Positions 1 through 9,386 of a stretch of 41,415 nt of DNA are shown here, piece by piece; position 1 is the first letter of the stretch; each line of letters begins with the position of its first letter. The stretch spans positions 772,914 to 814,328 of the forward strand of contig CACRSC010000031.1 of NCBI GenBank assembly GCA_902651635.1, in the 5' to 3' direction. Below the pieces are notes generated by a model. The model saw nothing but the letters and a program-made list of their open reading frames with translations, searched no databases and was not told the DNA's origin. Position numbers and translations under genes: made by a program. This DNA comes from Mastigamoeba balamuthi. Lineage: Eukaryota > Evosea > Mastigamoebida > Mastigamoebidae.

Positions 1-456
1 ACGGGCGTAAGGGCAGTGGCCCGCCACTTTTTCCGTCAGCTATCCCGTTCCTTTTTCCGCTGTGCGATGCGGAGCAATTGAAACCATAAATTCAGCGTAG
101 TGTCGGGTGGCAAATCTTACCCGTACACACCTCGCGCTGCCGGGTCTCGGTGTGTGCCAGCGATGGAGCATGTTGTGCTCAACTATTGGCGCCCGAAAGA
201 GGTGGAGACCCCGGGAGAGGCGGCACAAACAGAAGAGAGGTCGTAGTAACATCCAACAGAATGGACAACAGACGTTGCCCTTGATGGGATGATGGGGTGT
301 CCTGGATGGTGAGGTGTCGCCGGGATTTTTCCTCTCCGCGATGGAACGATCGGCAAACAACACACCAATTTTATAAAACAGCCCACAATTTCAACGCCTC
401 TTGCGGTGTCTTGGCACTCGGTCAACTCAGCACCACCACACCCCACAGACCGCCCA
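1..456. other. Upstream region of the branching-enzyme gene
   Basis: No reading frame here resembles a known protein. Short open frames occur on both strands, as expected by chance in GC-rich DNA. The last 150 bases probably hold the promoter and 5' UTR of the gene that follows. An AT-rich patch at about 361-385 is the only compositional feature. Confidence 0.5.
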
Positions 457-3071
457 ATGTCGAGCGCACAGAACGCGTGCGTACCCGCGACCTCGCAGCC
501 CTCTTTGTTGCAAACACGTTTGACCCGTTGGCGACAAAACCCAACCGATCTCACCCGCACCGCGCCCCCCAGGCTTCTGCCCTCGTGTGCGCACGCCCCC
601 GAGGTGCCGCGCGACATGCCCCAGGCGCCCACGCAGAGCGGGGCGGAGAAGAACTCGGGGGTCGCCTCCAAGTACCACGGGGCGACCGACGGCACGGGAG
701 TCATCGAGTGGGACCCCTGCCTCGAGCCCCACAGCCAGACCCTGCGCGCGAGGTTCAACCGCGTGAGGGAGCTCGTCGACCTCGCCACGTCGCGCGAGGG
801 CAGCCTGCTCAACTTCGCCCGCGGGTGCGTCGGCGGACCCAGAAGACGGAGCCTGCGCTCTGCTGATGATATTTCTTTATCCTCACAGTTTAAGCTGATG
901 CCGGCTGTTTTCAGGTTCAAGGAGTTTGGGCTGCACAGGGCGCAGGACAAGGACGGGCACTGGGGAATCAAGTACCGCGAGTGGGCCCCCGGAGGTCCGC
1001 CATTCCTCGCCATTTCCCGTGCTTTTACATTTGCGGTGGAATTTGTTTAGCCGCCTTTTGATTCAAATGGAATAGCACCCGAGAGCAAACCAAAGCTGAC
1101 ACGGCCTCCTCCCCGCTCCTCCCTCCGCCACCCGCCCCCTTTCGGCCCTCCCCCTCTCGGCAGCGATCAACCTGAGCATCATCGGCGAGTTCAACGGGTG
1201 GGACCGCACCAAGAACCCGTGCACCAAGGACTACTTTGGGCACTGGTACGGCTGGGTGCCCGACCACCCCGACGGCACCCCGGGCATCAGGCACAACACC
1301 AAGATCAAGGTCGCCGTCGAGCTCCGCCCCGGCTACTGGGAGGACCGCATCCCCGCGTGGATCAACCGCGTCACCCAGGAGCCCCGCAACCCCGTCTACG
1401 ACGGTACAGGGCCCTCCCTCTCTTCCCCCCCACAGTTGCGGGATGTTGTAGTAGGCAAAACAAAACAAACGAATGCCACGTGTCGCAGGAGTCTACTGGA
1501 ATCCGCCGCAGCAGTACGTGTGGAGGCACAAGGCGCCGCCGAGGCCCAAGGCGATGCGGGTCTACGAGTCGCACGTGGGGATGTCGTCGGAGGAGCCCAA
1601 GATCAGCACGTACCGCGAGTTCAAGGACACGGTGCTGCCGTACGTGCAGGCGTGCGGGTACAACACGATCCAGCTGATGGCGATCATGGAGCACTCGTAC
1701 TACAGCTGCTTCGGGTACCAGGTGACCAACTTCTTCGCCGTCAGCAGCCGCTTCGGCACGCCCGAGGAGCTCAAGGAGCTGATCGACGAGGCGCACGCGC
1801 GCGGGATCTACGTGCTGCTCGACATTGTGCACAGCCACGCGTCCAACAACGTCTACGACGGGCTCAACATGTTCGACGGCACCGACCACCACTACTTCCA
1901 CGCGCCCCCGCGCGGCCACCACGCCATCTGGGACAGCAGGCTGTTCAACTACGGCCACTGGGAGACGCTGCGCTTCCTGCTCTCCAACGTCGCGTGGTTC
2001 CTCGAGGAGTACAGGTTCGACGGCTTCCGCTTTGACGGCGTCACGTCGATGCTCTACATGCACCACGGCATCGGCAACCAGACGTTCGACTACGGCCACT
2101 ACTTCAGCGGCGCCGTCGACCCCGACGCGCTCGCGTACCTGACGCTGGCCAACGTGGTCATCCACCAGATCAACCCCAACGCCGTCTCGGTGGCCGAGGA
2201 CGTCTCGGGGTTCCCGTGCCTCTGCAGGCCCTTCTGCGAGGGCGGCGTCGGCTTCGACTACAGGCTGAACATGGCCTGCCCGGACCTCTGGGTGAAGCTG
2301 CTCAAGAGCGTCAAGGACGAGGACTGGAACGTCGCCGACATCGCGTGGATGCTCTCGAACCGCCGCTGGAATGAGCCGTGCATCGCCTACGCCGAGTCGC
2401 ACGACCAGGCGCTCGTAGGCGACAAGACCATCGCCTTCTGGCTGATGGACAAGGACATGTACACGGACATGAGCGTGCTCGTCCCCGCCAACGCGGTCAT
2501 CTCGCGCGGCATGTCGCTGCACAAGATGATCCGGCTCATCACGTTCTCGCTCGCCGGCGAGGGCTACCTCAACTTCATGGGCAACGAGTTCGGCCACCCC
2601 GAGTGGATCGACTTCCCGCGCGACGGCAACGGCAACAGCTTCCACTACTGCAGGAGGCAGTGGAGGCTCGTCAGGGACCCGCTGCTGCGGTACAAGGACC
2701 TCGGCGCCTTTGACACGGCCATGCAGAGCCTCGACGTCAAGTACTCTGTGCTCTCGTCGGCCCCCGCGTACATCTCGCTCAAGCACGAGGCCGACAAGGT
2801 CATCGTGTTCGAGCGCACGGGGCTCGTCTTCGCGTTCAACTTCCACCCGTGCAAGAGCTTCTCCGACTACCGCATCCCCGTCAGGGAGGCCGGCGAGTAC
2901 GCGGTCGTGCTCGACACAGACCGCCCCAACTTCGGGGGCAACTCGCTCGTCGACCCGGGCGTGCACTCGTTCACGGAGCGCTATCAGGTGTACGGTGTCT
3001 TTGACAACTCGATGAAGGTGTACCTCCCGGCCCGCACCGCCGTCGTGTGGCGCCGCAAGGATCTCCTCTAA
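457..3071 (+). CDS. GBE1: 1,4-alpha-glucan (glycogen) branching enzyme, GH13_8
   Basis: Cytosolic enzyme that cuts alpha-1,4-glucan chains and rejoins them as alpha-1,6 branches during glycogen synthesis. Exons: 457-824, 915-994, 1164-1403, 1489-3071, giving 756 aa (human GBE1 is about 700). Introns are 90, 169 and 85 nt with GTGCGT, GTCCGC and GTACAG donors. The N-terminal motif ending in LEPH and the CBM48 segment with [10 protein letters not shown] come first. All four GH13 regions follow: [10 protein letters not shown] (about residue 341), GFRFDGVTS with nucleophile Asp near 412, AEDVSG with acid/base Glu near 466, and ESHDQ near 534. The alpha-amylase C-terminal beta domain ends the protein. 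The start at 457 is the first ATG in frame; a later ATG at 616 lies nearer the conserved part, so the first 50 residues are uncertain. The neighbour downstream is convergent. Confidence 0.93.
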
Positions 3072-3724
3072 GCGCAGGCGAGAGGAGAGGCCTTTCTCCC
3101 CCCCTCCCCCGGCTCGCACCCACCGCATCCTGCCTGGTGGCTCCGCAAATGCACGCATTCCGAAACGAGGAGTTTTGGTGTTCATGTTAGGCCTGCTTGG
3201 GGTTGTGCTTAGAGGGGGTCACCTCCCTTCGTGTCTCCGCGATCCGCCTGATGCCATCATCAGTTCAGAGGCGATTTAAATTTCAAATAATCCTAGCATA
3301 TTCAGTGACATGCGCTGGGGTGCTACTTGTAGTACAACATCGGCAAAGAGCAAGCACAAGGGTCATGGTATGTGTGTCCCTACGGGGTGAATGGTGGTGC
3401 CAGACGAACTGTAATAACGAGATTATTGCGAATATGTTCACCATGTGAAGAGTTATTCGTGTGCAGTGCCGTGCGTAAGGGGAAGGGGGGAGGAGTACGA
3501 GGAAGAGTCAAGAGAGAAGAGGAGAAGTAAAATATAAAAAGCAAAGGTCGAGCCTTGAGGCGCGGCATGCTCTGCCGCGCCAAGCTCGGCGAGTTCTAAG
3601 CTGTGTTGTCGAGGAGGAGGATGAGAGGATGAGAGAAGAGGAGGCGTGCAACGTGTAAAGGGGGAGGGGGGTGAGGGAGGGGAGGGAAGGGGGCGCGTGC
3701 GCGCCACTCCGGCACCCGGCATCG
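3072..3724. other. Convergent intergenic region
   Basis: Lies between the 3' ends of the branching enzyme (+) and the homeodomain gene (-). No coding sequence is recognisable. The centre (about 3275-3450) is less GC-rich than the genes. A purine-rich stretch of GGAG/GAGG runs on the plus strand from about 3480 to 3690, so the homeodomain 3' UTR would be pyrimidine-rich. Confidence 0.5.
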
Positions 3725-4705
3725 TTACTGACGCGGGGCGGGCGACACCGCGGGCGAGACCGAGACCGACTGCCCGTCGACGAGGATCGGCAGCACGACG
3801 GCCGACCCGGCGATGGGCACCGGCGTCAGGAACGCCGCGTGCGACGCTGGCGAGACCGGGCGGCTGGGCGACGCGGGCTGCGCGACGCTCTCGGCGTCGC
3901 TCATGTCGTCCTCGGCGCCGCTCAGTCTCTCGAGCGACTGGCGCGAGAGCTCGGCGAGGGCGTCCTCGCTGCTGGCCCGCAGGCGGCTGCGGCGCACCTT
4001 GGCGCGCTTGTTCTGGAACCAGATCTGGATGCGGCGGGCGCTCATGCCCAGCTGGGCGGCCAGCGTCAGGCGCGTCTGCTGGTTGGGCATCGTGTTCTGC
4101 TCGAACATCTGCTCCAGCAGGTCGAGCTGCTCGGGGCTCGTCCTCTGGCGCTTGCGCTTGTGCACCGCGGGGCTCTGCGAGAGCTTCAGCAGCATCAGGG
4201 CCGGCTCGATGTCACTGCACCGCAATCAAACCGCATTTCTGTTAGCCGACTTATGACTGGGAGGGGGGCGAGGGTGTGGGGTTGGCCTTTCCCAAACGAA
4301 AGGTCACTTGACGTAATTGGGGGAGGAAAAATTAATTGGGCGATGGGTCGATCTAAATAAACGGCGCTATTGCGGCGCAAGCTCGAAAAGGGGGGCGCCC
4401 CGCGCAAACGTTTTTTCAAACGCGCAGGGTGATAAAAAAAGACGTGTTTTATGAGGGGCTTGGGGGGTGGCGCACGAGTCGTCATCGTAGTACTCGCTGA
4501 GGTCGGGCGACTGGCGCTTTGCGGGCGACGAGAGCCCCGGCGTGCTGGCGATGCGCGCGGGCAGCTCGTGCGGCAGCAGCGCCACGACGGCCTCGGCGGC
4601 CGCGAGGGCCGCCGCGCTGGGCACCGCGTGGACCGTGGACGGGGGGCTCTGGGCGATGGTGGTCGCGTCGTACGGCGCAGGGGTCGTGCTGACCGTGTAC
4701 TCCAT
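3725..4705 (-). CDS. Homeodomain transcription factor
   Basis: Nuclear DNA-binding protein of 239 aa. Exons (minus): 4705-4476 and 4214-3725; the 261-nt intron joins a split Ser codon (TC|T), with donor GTGCGC. The homeodomain spans about residues 95-154 and begins at HKRKRQRTSPEQL. It shows the hallmark helix-3 residues RRIQIWFQNKRAK with W48, F49, Q50, N51 and R53. No three-residue TALE loop extension is present, so it is a typical-type homeodomain. The N-terminal 90 residues are Ala/Pro/Ser-rich with a short acidic stretch (EYYDDDS). The C-terminal part is Ser/Pro-rich and has no known domain. The target genes cannot be inferred. Three copies of an AT-rich element lie 186-264 bases upstream of its ATG. 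Confidence 0.88.
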
Positions 4706-5940
4706 TGGCAGAGGGTGTGGAGATGTGGGGGAAGGAACTGTGCCTCTTAAATAAAAAAAGTTCGTGGGGTAATTAGGCGGGGACCCGGGTATATTGCAGC
4801 GGGACCTGTCCTGATGGGTGTGGGGACTGCGAGGGGCGGTGCAGGGATGGTGCGGTCTTGCCCGTGTGCTGGCGGGTGCGAGTCGAGGGCCAAATAAATA
4901 GGGTACTGTGGGGCACTCGGGGGGTCGCTGGGGGCAAATAAATAGGCCGAGCGCAGAGCAAATAAATAGCGAGGCCCACTGAAGCACAGGGGGTTCCCTC
5001 ACCGCCGCCTTCAAATTAAAGGACAAGAAAAAAGCGGATAGTTTTTCGCATGCTGAGGTCATCTCACGTGTTTTTCGACAAGAGGTTCACAGAGCGGTCC
5101 CCACCGAGATTTCTTGATATGGGCCCTCCCCCTCAGCTCCTGCGGGTCGCCGCGTCCCTCACGCTGCGCGTCTTGCCTGATGAATTCGTGCATGCAGACC
5201 CCGATTGGAGTATCTCTGCCAGTTTGATTTCCGGGGCTTAAGAGGAAAAACTCGAAAACCTTTTCAATAACCGTCTTTTATAACGCCGGCCAAGCACGAC
5301 CCGCCACGCCTGGGTCGCGGACCCAAGACAAGGGTCGTCGTGGGGCGTTGGTCGCGGGTGAACTCTGGGTGAGTGGATATTCGTCCTTTTACTGAGAAGG
5401 GCACCGGTTGATGAGTAGGTTACTCGCAAATATTACATCCACCAATATTACCACGGCATTTCCATGGAGATTACCAAGCAATGCCGGTCTGACCACACGC
5501 TTGGGTGCTGCTGTGGAGGGCGTCTGGGCGGCCCCGGCAAACAGGCCATCCCAGTGCCGTTTTTTCTTCTCTGCGTGGGTATCCTTTTCTAGAAAAAAGC
5601 TCCCAAGGCGTCTGCGCGGTCGAGCAAACGGAACGGCGTCCCAGAGCTCCCGGATGCAGCCCCTCCTGCGCAGCCGCTGCTCGCGTGTGGTTCTGGCAAG
5701 ACCCACACAGGATCACGCGGAAAAAGCTCTACGGAAAAATAAAATGATGCAGCGGGTGGGTGTCACGGCAGTGAATATTGGCACAGAACAGGCGAATCGG
5801 ACTCCCTGCCCTTGGGAGGGCCTCGCTCCCCGCCTCCCGGCGCGTCGTCCGTCGACCCCCCGGCGGCGCCCGGGGTTCGATCTCTTTGCAGAGTGGTTGC
5901 TAATCTGAAACATCGCCACCACCCAAAGCGGGCGTGAAAA
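4706..5940. other. Long divergent intergenic region, homeodomain gene to PIG-P
   Basis: About 1.2 kb between two genes that point away from each other, longer than most gaps here. Open frames on both strands in 5389-5908 show no recognisable motif. Besides the CAAATAAATAG copies, an AT-rich patch at 5425-5455 has two AATATTA words about 18 bases apart. I checked for snRNA and tRNA signatures and found none that hold. Confidence 0.5.
4891..4969 (-). promoter_or_regulatory. Three CAAATAAATAG elements upstream of homeodomain gene
   Basis: Identical 11-mers CAAATAAATAG begin at 4891, 4935 and 4959 (plus strand), reading CTATTTATTTG toward the homeodomain gene. They stand out as AT-rich words in GC-rich surroundings. 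Function as promoter or factor-binding sites is inference; they could be a small local repeat. Confidence 0.4.
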
Positions 5941-6474
5941 ATGGTTGTTGTTGCGTCTAAGGCGCGAACCTCCGGCGGAGTCTACGCCGAGACCTACGGC
6001 TTCGCGTCGTGGGTCACCACCTACGTGGTGTTCGGTACGCACCCCCCCCGCTGGCTGCCCTCTCCTGCCCTGCGGCGACGCCGACAGCTAACTGGGTTTT
6101 TTCCCCCTCCCGTGTGCCCCGACCCCACCCAAGTCCTCTATCTCGTGTGGGCGTTCGTGCCCAGGACGGCGTTCCAGGCGGCGGGGCTCGAGGTCGTGTA
6201 CGACGAGCTGCCCAGCAGGTACTGGGCGCTGGCGGTGCCCGCGTACGTGGTGGTGCTGGCGGTGTTTGTGCTCGCCGTGTACCAGGGCATCCTGCTGCGC
6301 AATATCGAGCCGCTTGATTCGCCACGTGTGCTGTTCGACAAGTACGGCTCCGCGCCGCCCGCGCTGCCGGGCTGCACGACGTCGCCCTCGTCCGCGGTGC
6401 AGTGCGACGCCGACATCGCCGCTATCAGCAGGTCGCTGTACTCGAGCGCGCGGTGCCCGTGGACCGCAGAGTAG
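5941..6474 (+). CDS. PIGP: PIG-P, subunit of GPI-GlcNAc transferase
   Basis: ER membrane subunit of the complex that adds GlcNAc to phosphatidylinositol, the first step of GPI-anchor synthesis. Exons 5941-6034 and 6134-6474 give 144 aa. The join makes YVVFVLYLVWAF; the 99-nt intron has donor GTACGC and acceptor AAG. Diagnostic features are ETYGF near the start, two hydrophobic spans (about residues 20-42 and 60-85) and the signature SRYWALAVPAY. PLDS follows the second span, as in other PIG-P proteins, and a conserved-looking IAAISRSLY lies near the end. The intron length is a multiple of three with no stop, so unspliced RNA would also read through. PIG-N, a later enzyme of the same pathway, is encoded at 26282-29401. 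Confidence 0.9.
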   Translation: MVVVASKARTSGGVYAETYGFASWVTTYVVFGTHPPRWLPSPALRRRRQLTGFFPPPVCPDPTQVLYLVWAFVPRTAFQAAGLEVVYDELPSRYWALAVPAYVVVLAVFVLAVYQGILLRNIEPLDSPRVLFDKYGSAPPALPGCTTSPSSAVQCDADIAAISRSLYSSARCPWTAE

Positions 6475-6694
6475 CCAAAGAGCAGAGAGGTCCACAGCTT
6501 CTCTGCGCCTCTCACCCCCTGCGGCGACGACCCCCCAAACGACGCGCTATGGTTGTGGTGTTGTTCGTTTTTACCGTTGCTGTCTTTGGACCCTTCCAGT
6601 GCCGTGTAGGGGGGTCTGTGCTCCCGGGCGAAAGTTCGAGTGCCTCTGACTTGCTGCTGCTGCGTTTGGGGTGGGCGAGAGGGGGGACGCGTGC

Positions 6695-8201
6695 TTAGAT
6701 GTGCGACTTCTTGACGATCTGGATGACATCCTCGTCCGCGAGTTGGTGGTCCTTGCCGACGCGCTGCGGGTTGTGCTTGACCGACGACCCCCACACGACA
6801 GCGCTGCGCACAAAGGGGGGTAAGCCGCCCTGGCAGGCGGGAAAAAGGGCGGGGGGCTCGGGAGGGACACGAGAAATGCGCTCACTATTTGAAGTTGTCG
6901 AGCAGCCTCTTGTGGATCCTCATGCAGAAGCCCTCGACCGTAGACTTGTCCTTGCGCAGAACGACCGGAGACGAGTAGTCGGGGATCTGTCCCTGCGGCT
7001 TGGTGTACCTGTCGCGATGAAAACGCGTGATCATGCACCCCGTTTTAATTAGCCGAGGAAATTGGAGCGAGCGGGAATCGAACGCACAGGCGGATGAGGC
7101 CCAGGTAGTCCCACATCTTCTCGAGCAGGCCGTCGAGGTTCCACTCGAGGTGGGCCGAGCACGGCACGTAGTGCGGGATGCGGTCGAGGAGGTCGAGCTC
7201 GGGGATGGTGATCTGGTCGATCTTGTTGAGCACGTAGAGGCACGGGATGTACGCGCGGTTGCCCTCGATGATGTCGATGAGCTCGTCGATCGTCGCGTCG
7301 CAGCGCACGCAGATGTCGGCGTTGGGGATGCGGTACTCCTGCAGGATGGCCTTGACCGTCTCCTCGTCGAGGTGCGACAGCGGGCACGTGTGCGTGAAGT
7401 TGATGCCGCCCTTCTCCTTCTTCTTGAACGAGATGTTCGCGGGCTGCTTGTTCAGGCGGATGCCGAAGCCCTCGAGCTCGCGCTCGATGATCTTCTTGTG
7501 CGTCACGGGCTTCAGCGAGTCCAGCACGATCATGATCAGGTTGCACGTGCGCGCGACCGAGATGACCTGCCTACCGCGTCCCTTGCCGTCCTTGGCTCCC
7601 TCGATGATGCCGGGCAGATCCAGCAGCTGCACCCCAACCCAGACGGTCAGAAACAAAGGAACGCAGCCACAGCCACAGCAACAGCCACTCCCCCATCACC
7701 CTCCAGCTCGCAGGGGGCGGCAAGCACGTGCCTGGATACGGGCGCCCTTGTACATGATGACGCCGGGGATGCACGTCAGCGTCGTGAACTCGTACGACGC
7801 GACCTCGGAGAACGTCGACGTCAGCTTGTTGAGCAGCGTGCTCTTGCCGACAGACGGGAACCCGACAAGGCCCACTCGGGCCTCTCCGGCCTTGGTAACG
7901 TCGAAGCCTGCCCGCGCGCCGTCAGTGCAGTGCATGCGGGGGGCACAAGAGCGCCAGACGGACCCTCGCCGGCGGAGCCGCCGCCAGTGGTCTTGGAGCC
8001 CGTGATGAGCTCGCGGCGGTACTTGGCGAGCTTGGCCTTGAGCGTGCCGAGATGGAACGCAGTCGCCTTGTTGCGCTGCGTGCGCGCCATCTGGAGGCGG
8101 CGAGAGAAGGGCGGGGCTGTGAGATTCCGCCGACGGGGCGGGGCTCGGAGGGAGGGGCGTGCCTCGTCCTCGACTTCCTTGATCTTCTGGAGGATCGACA
8201 T
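6695..8201 (-). CDS. DRG1: DRG1, developmentally regulated GTP-binding protein
   Basis: Cytosolic translational GTPase of the OBG/DRG class that binds ribosomes with a DFRP partner. Six exons (minus): 8201-8163, 8090-7964, 7907-7732, 7626-7088, 7008-6886, 6803-6695, giving 370 aa (human DRG1 is 367). Order: N-terminal helix-turn-helix ([15 protein letters not shown]), P-loop GFPSVGKS (residues 71-78), [18 protein letters not shown] (switch II), NKID (G4), SAH (G5), then the TGS domain ending in [34 protein letters not shown] and SAH favour DRG1 over DRG2. Introns 1 and 3 have GC donors (GAG|GCACGC and CAG|GCACGT). Both joins restore exactly the conserved protein: VEDE/MARTQ and GARIQ/LLDLPG. 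Intron 1 is 72 nt and frame-neutral; the others are 56-105 nt. Confidence 0.94.
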
Positions 8202-8374
8202 CGTTGCGGTGCTCGGGTTCTCTGTCCTTGGCGCTGTGTGCGCGGCGGCTGCAAAGCGAGTGACCAGACAAAGAAGAAGAAAAATATCGCGATGACATCA
8301 TTAGAAATGTCAGCAGTATCTTGCTCTTCTGCTTTCTCTCCAGTCCGATCAACCCGAATCCCGGGCGGATGCAG

Positions 8375-9250
8375 TCACCCCAACTTGAGCAAGCGCAACA
8401 CCTCGAGCGCGTCATTGTGCTCCCAACCCACCCAATTCTCCGCAGCGACGGACCTGAGAGTGTCCTTTTGTAACCGACATTAGCAACTGTTCCTTACTGG
8501 CCACGTGACGTACTCTGAGCGAGACAACCTTCATGGTTGCTGACTGGTTGGCGTGGTTCTTTGCGAGAATGAAGTACAGGCAGTGTGCCGACCACTTCCT
8601 CTGAGGACAAGGTTCTGAGTGCAACCATACAATACAGGGAGGAGAGCCCACCACAAGAGGAACCCTGTCCTGCAGAAACCTGCCCTCCGTGCACGCAAGC
8701 AAGTGGACTACTCCGAGCTGCCTCACGGCGTCCTGGTTTGGCCTGTGCCCTCTGACCATCACGCTCAGAGCCTCCAGAATCGCCTTGGCAGCTCAGGGGG
8801 TCAGACTCGACATCATCCAGGAACTCGCACAATGACAATGTTGTCCGCCAACGACTCGAACTGCAGGAATCCAATGGCCAGATCGAGCGCTCCAAGCCGC
8901 TTGGCCTGCGTCTGGCTGTAGTCCCCTCCGAGCCACACTGTCACGCCGAGCTCGTGCACCGCCCTGGCCCTCATCTCGTCCGTGGCCGCCGGGGACTTGA
9001 TCACCTGCACGGCCCTGCGGAGGTCTCCGAGATACGAGCTGTCGTCCTCCTGCTGCTGTTGCTGTGGGGCTCCAGTAGCGGGCCGCTGGTGGGCCCCGAA
9101 GGCCACAGGGGCGTCGCTGTCCGACGAGCCCTCGGAGACGTCGAGGTCCGCGCCTTCGTTGGCGTCTTCGAACTGGTCGATGGCGTCGTCTTCCTCGCCG
9201 GAATGGTTCTGCCGTCCCCCTGCGCTGCCCTCGGCGTCGGACCCCGACAT
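8375..9250 (-). CDS. Small armadillo-type protein, HspBP1/Fes1-like
   Basis: Predicted 240 aa. Exons (minus): 9250-8825, 8783-8664, 8600-8514, 8464-8375; all joins are phase 0, with introns of 41, 63 and 49 nt (donors GTTCCT, GTTCCT, GTACGT). The first 70 residues are acidic and disordered ([12 protein letters not shown], a short poly-Gln run). The rest is helical with armadillo-like spacing: [20 protein letters not shown], then [20 protein letters not shown], ending [10 protein letters not shown]. This layout resembles the HspBP1/Fes1 family of Hsp70 nucleotide-exchange factors, but no single diagnostic residue proves it. It could be another small ARM protein. The 63-nt intron is frame-neutral and may be retained. 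Confidence 0.6.
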
Positions 9251-9386
9251 TCACCACTTCGGGCCAGATCTCTTTGTTATCTTACAAATATCTCAGCGAT
9301 CGGCAACGTAACATGCAACGTGTAACTACCACACAACAACCATGCGGGAAAAAGTGTCTATTTTGTATCGTTGGCACCGCACCGTT

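Noticed and set aside
1371-3185. Long open frame on the minus strand across the branching enzyme
   Set aside because: It is the antisense shadow of a GC-rich exon with strong third-position GC bias; the plus strand has all GH13 motifs.
5380-5410. CCTTTTACT motif resembling the U5 snRNA loop
   Set aside because: The flanks do not form the U5 stem and no Sm site follows.
5408-5908. 166-codon plus-strand open frame before PIG-P
   Set aside because: No recognisable domain or motif, and an equally long open frame lies opposite it.
7062-7092. TTCGATTCCCGC on the minus strand, like a tRNA T-arm
   Set aside because: The stem does not pair, no acceptor or anticodon arm is present, and it lies in a DRG1 intron.
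7700-7735. GT donor (CACGTGC) a few bases inside the DRG1 GC-AG intron
   Set aside because: Using it breaks the frame at the acceptor and destroys the conserved GARIQLLDLPG.
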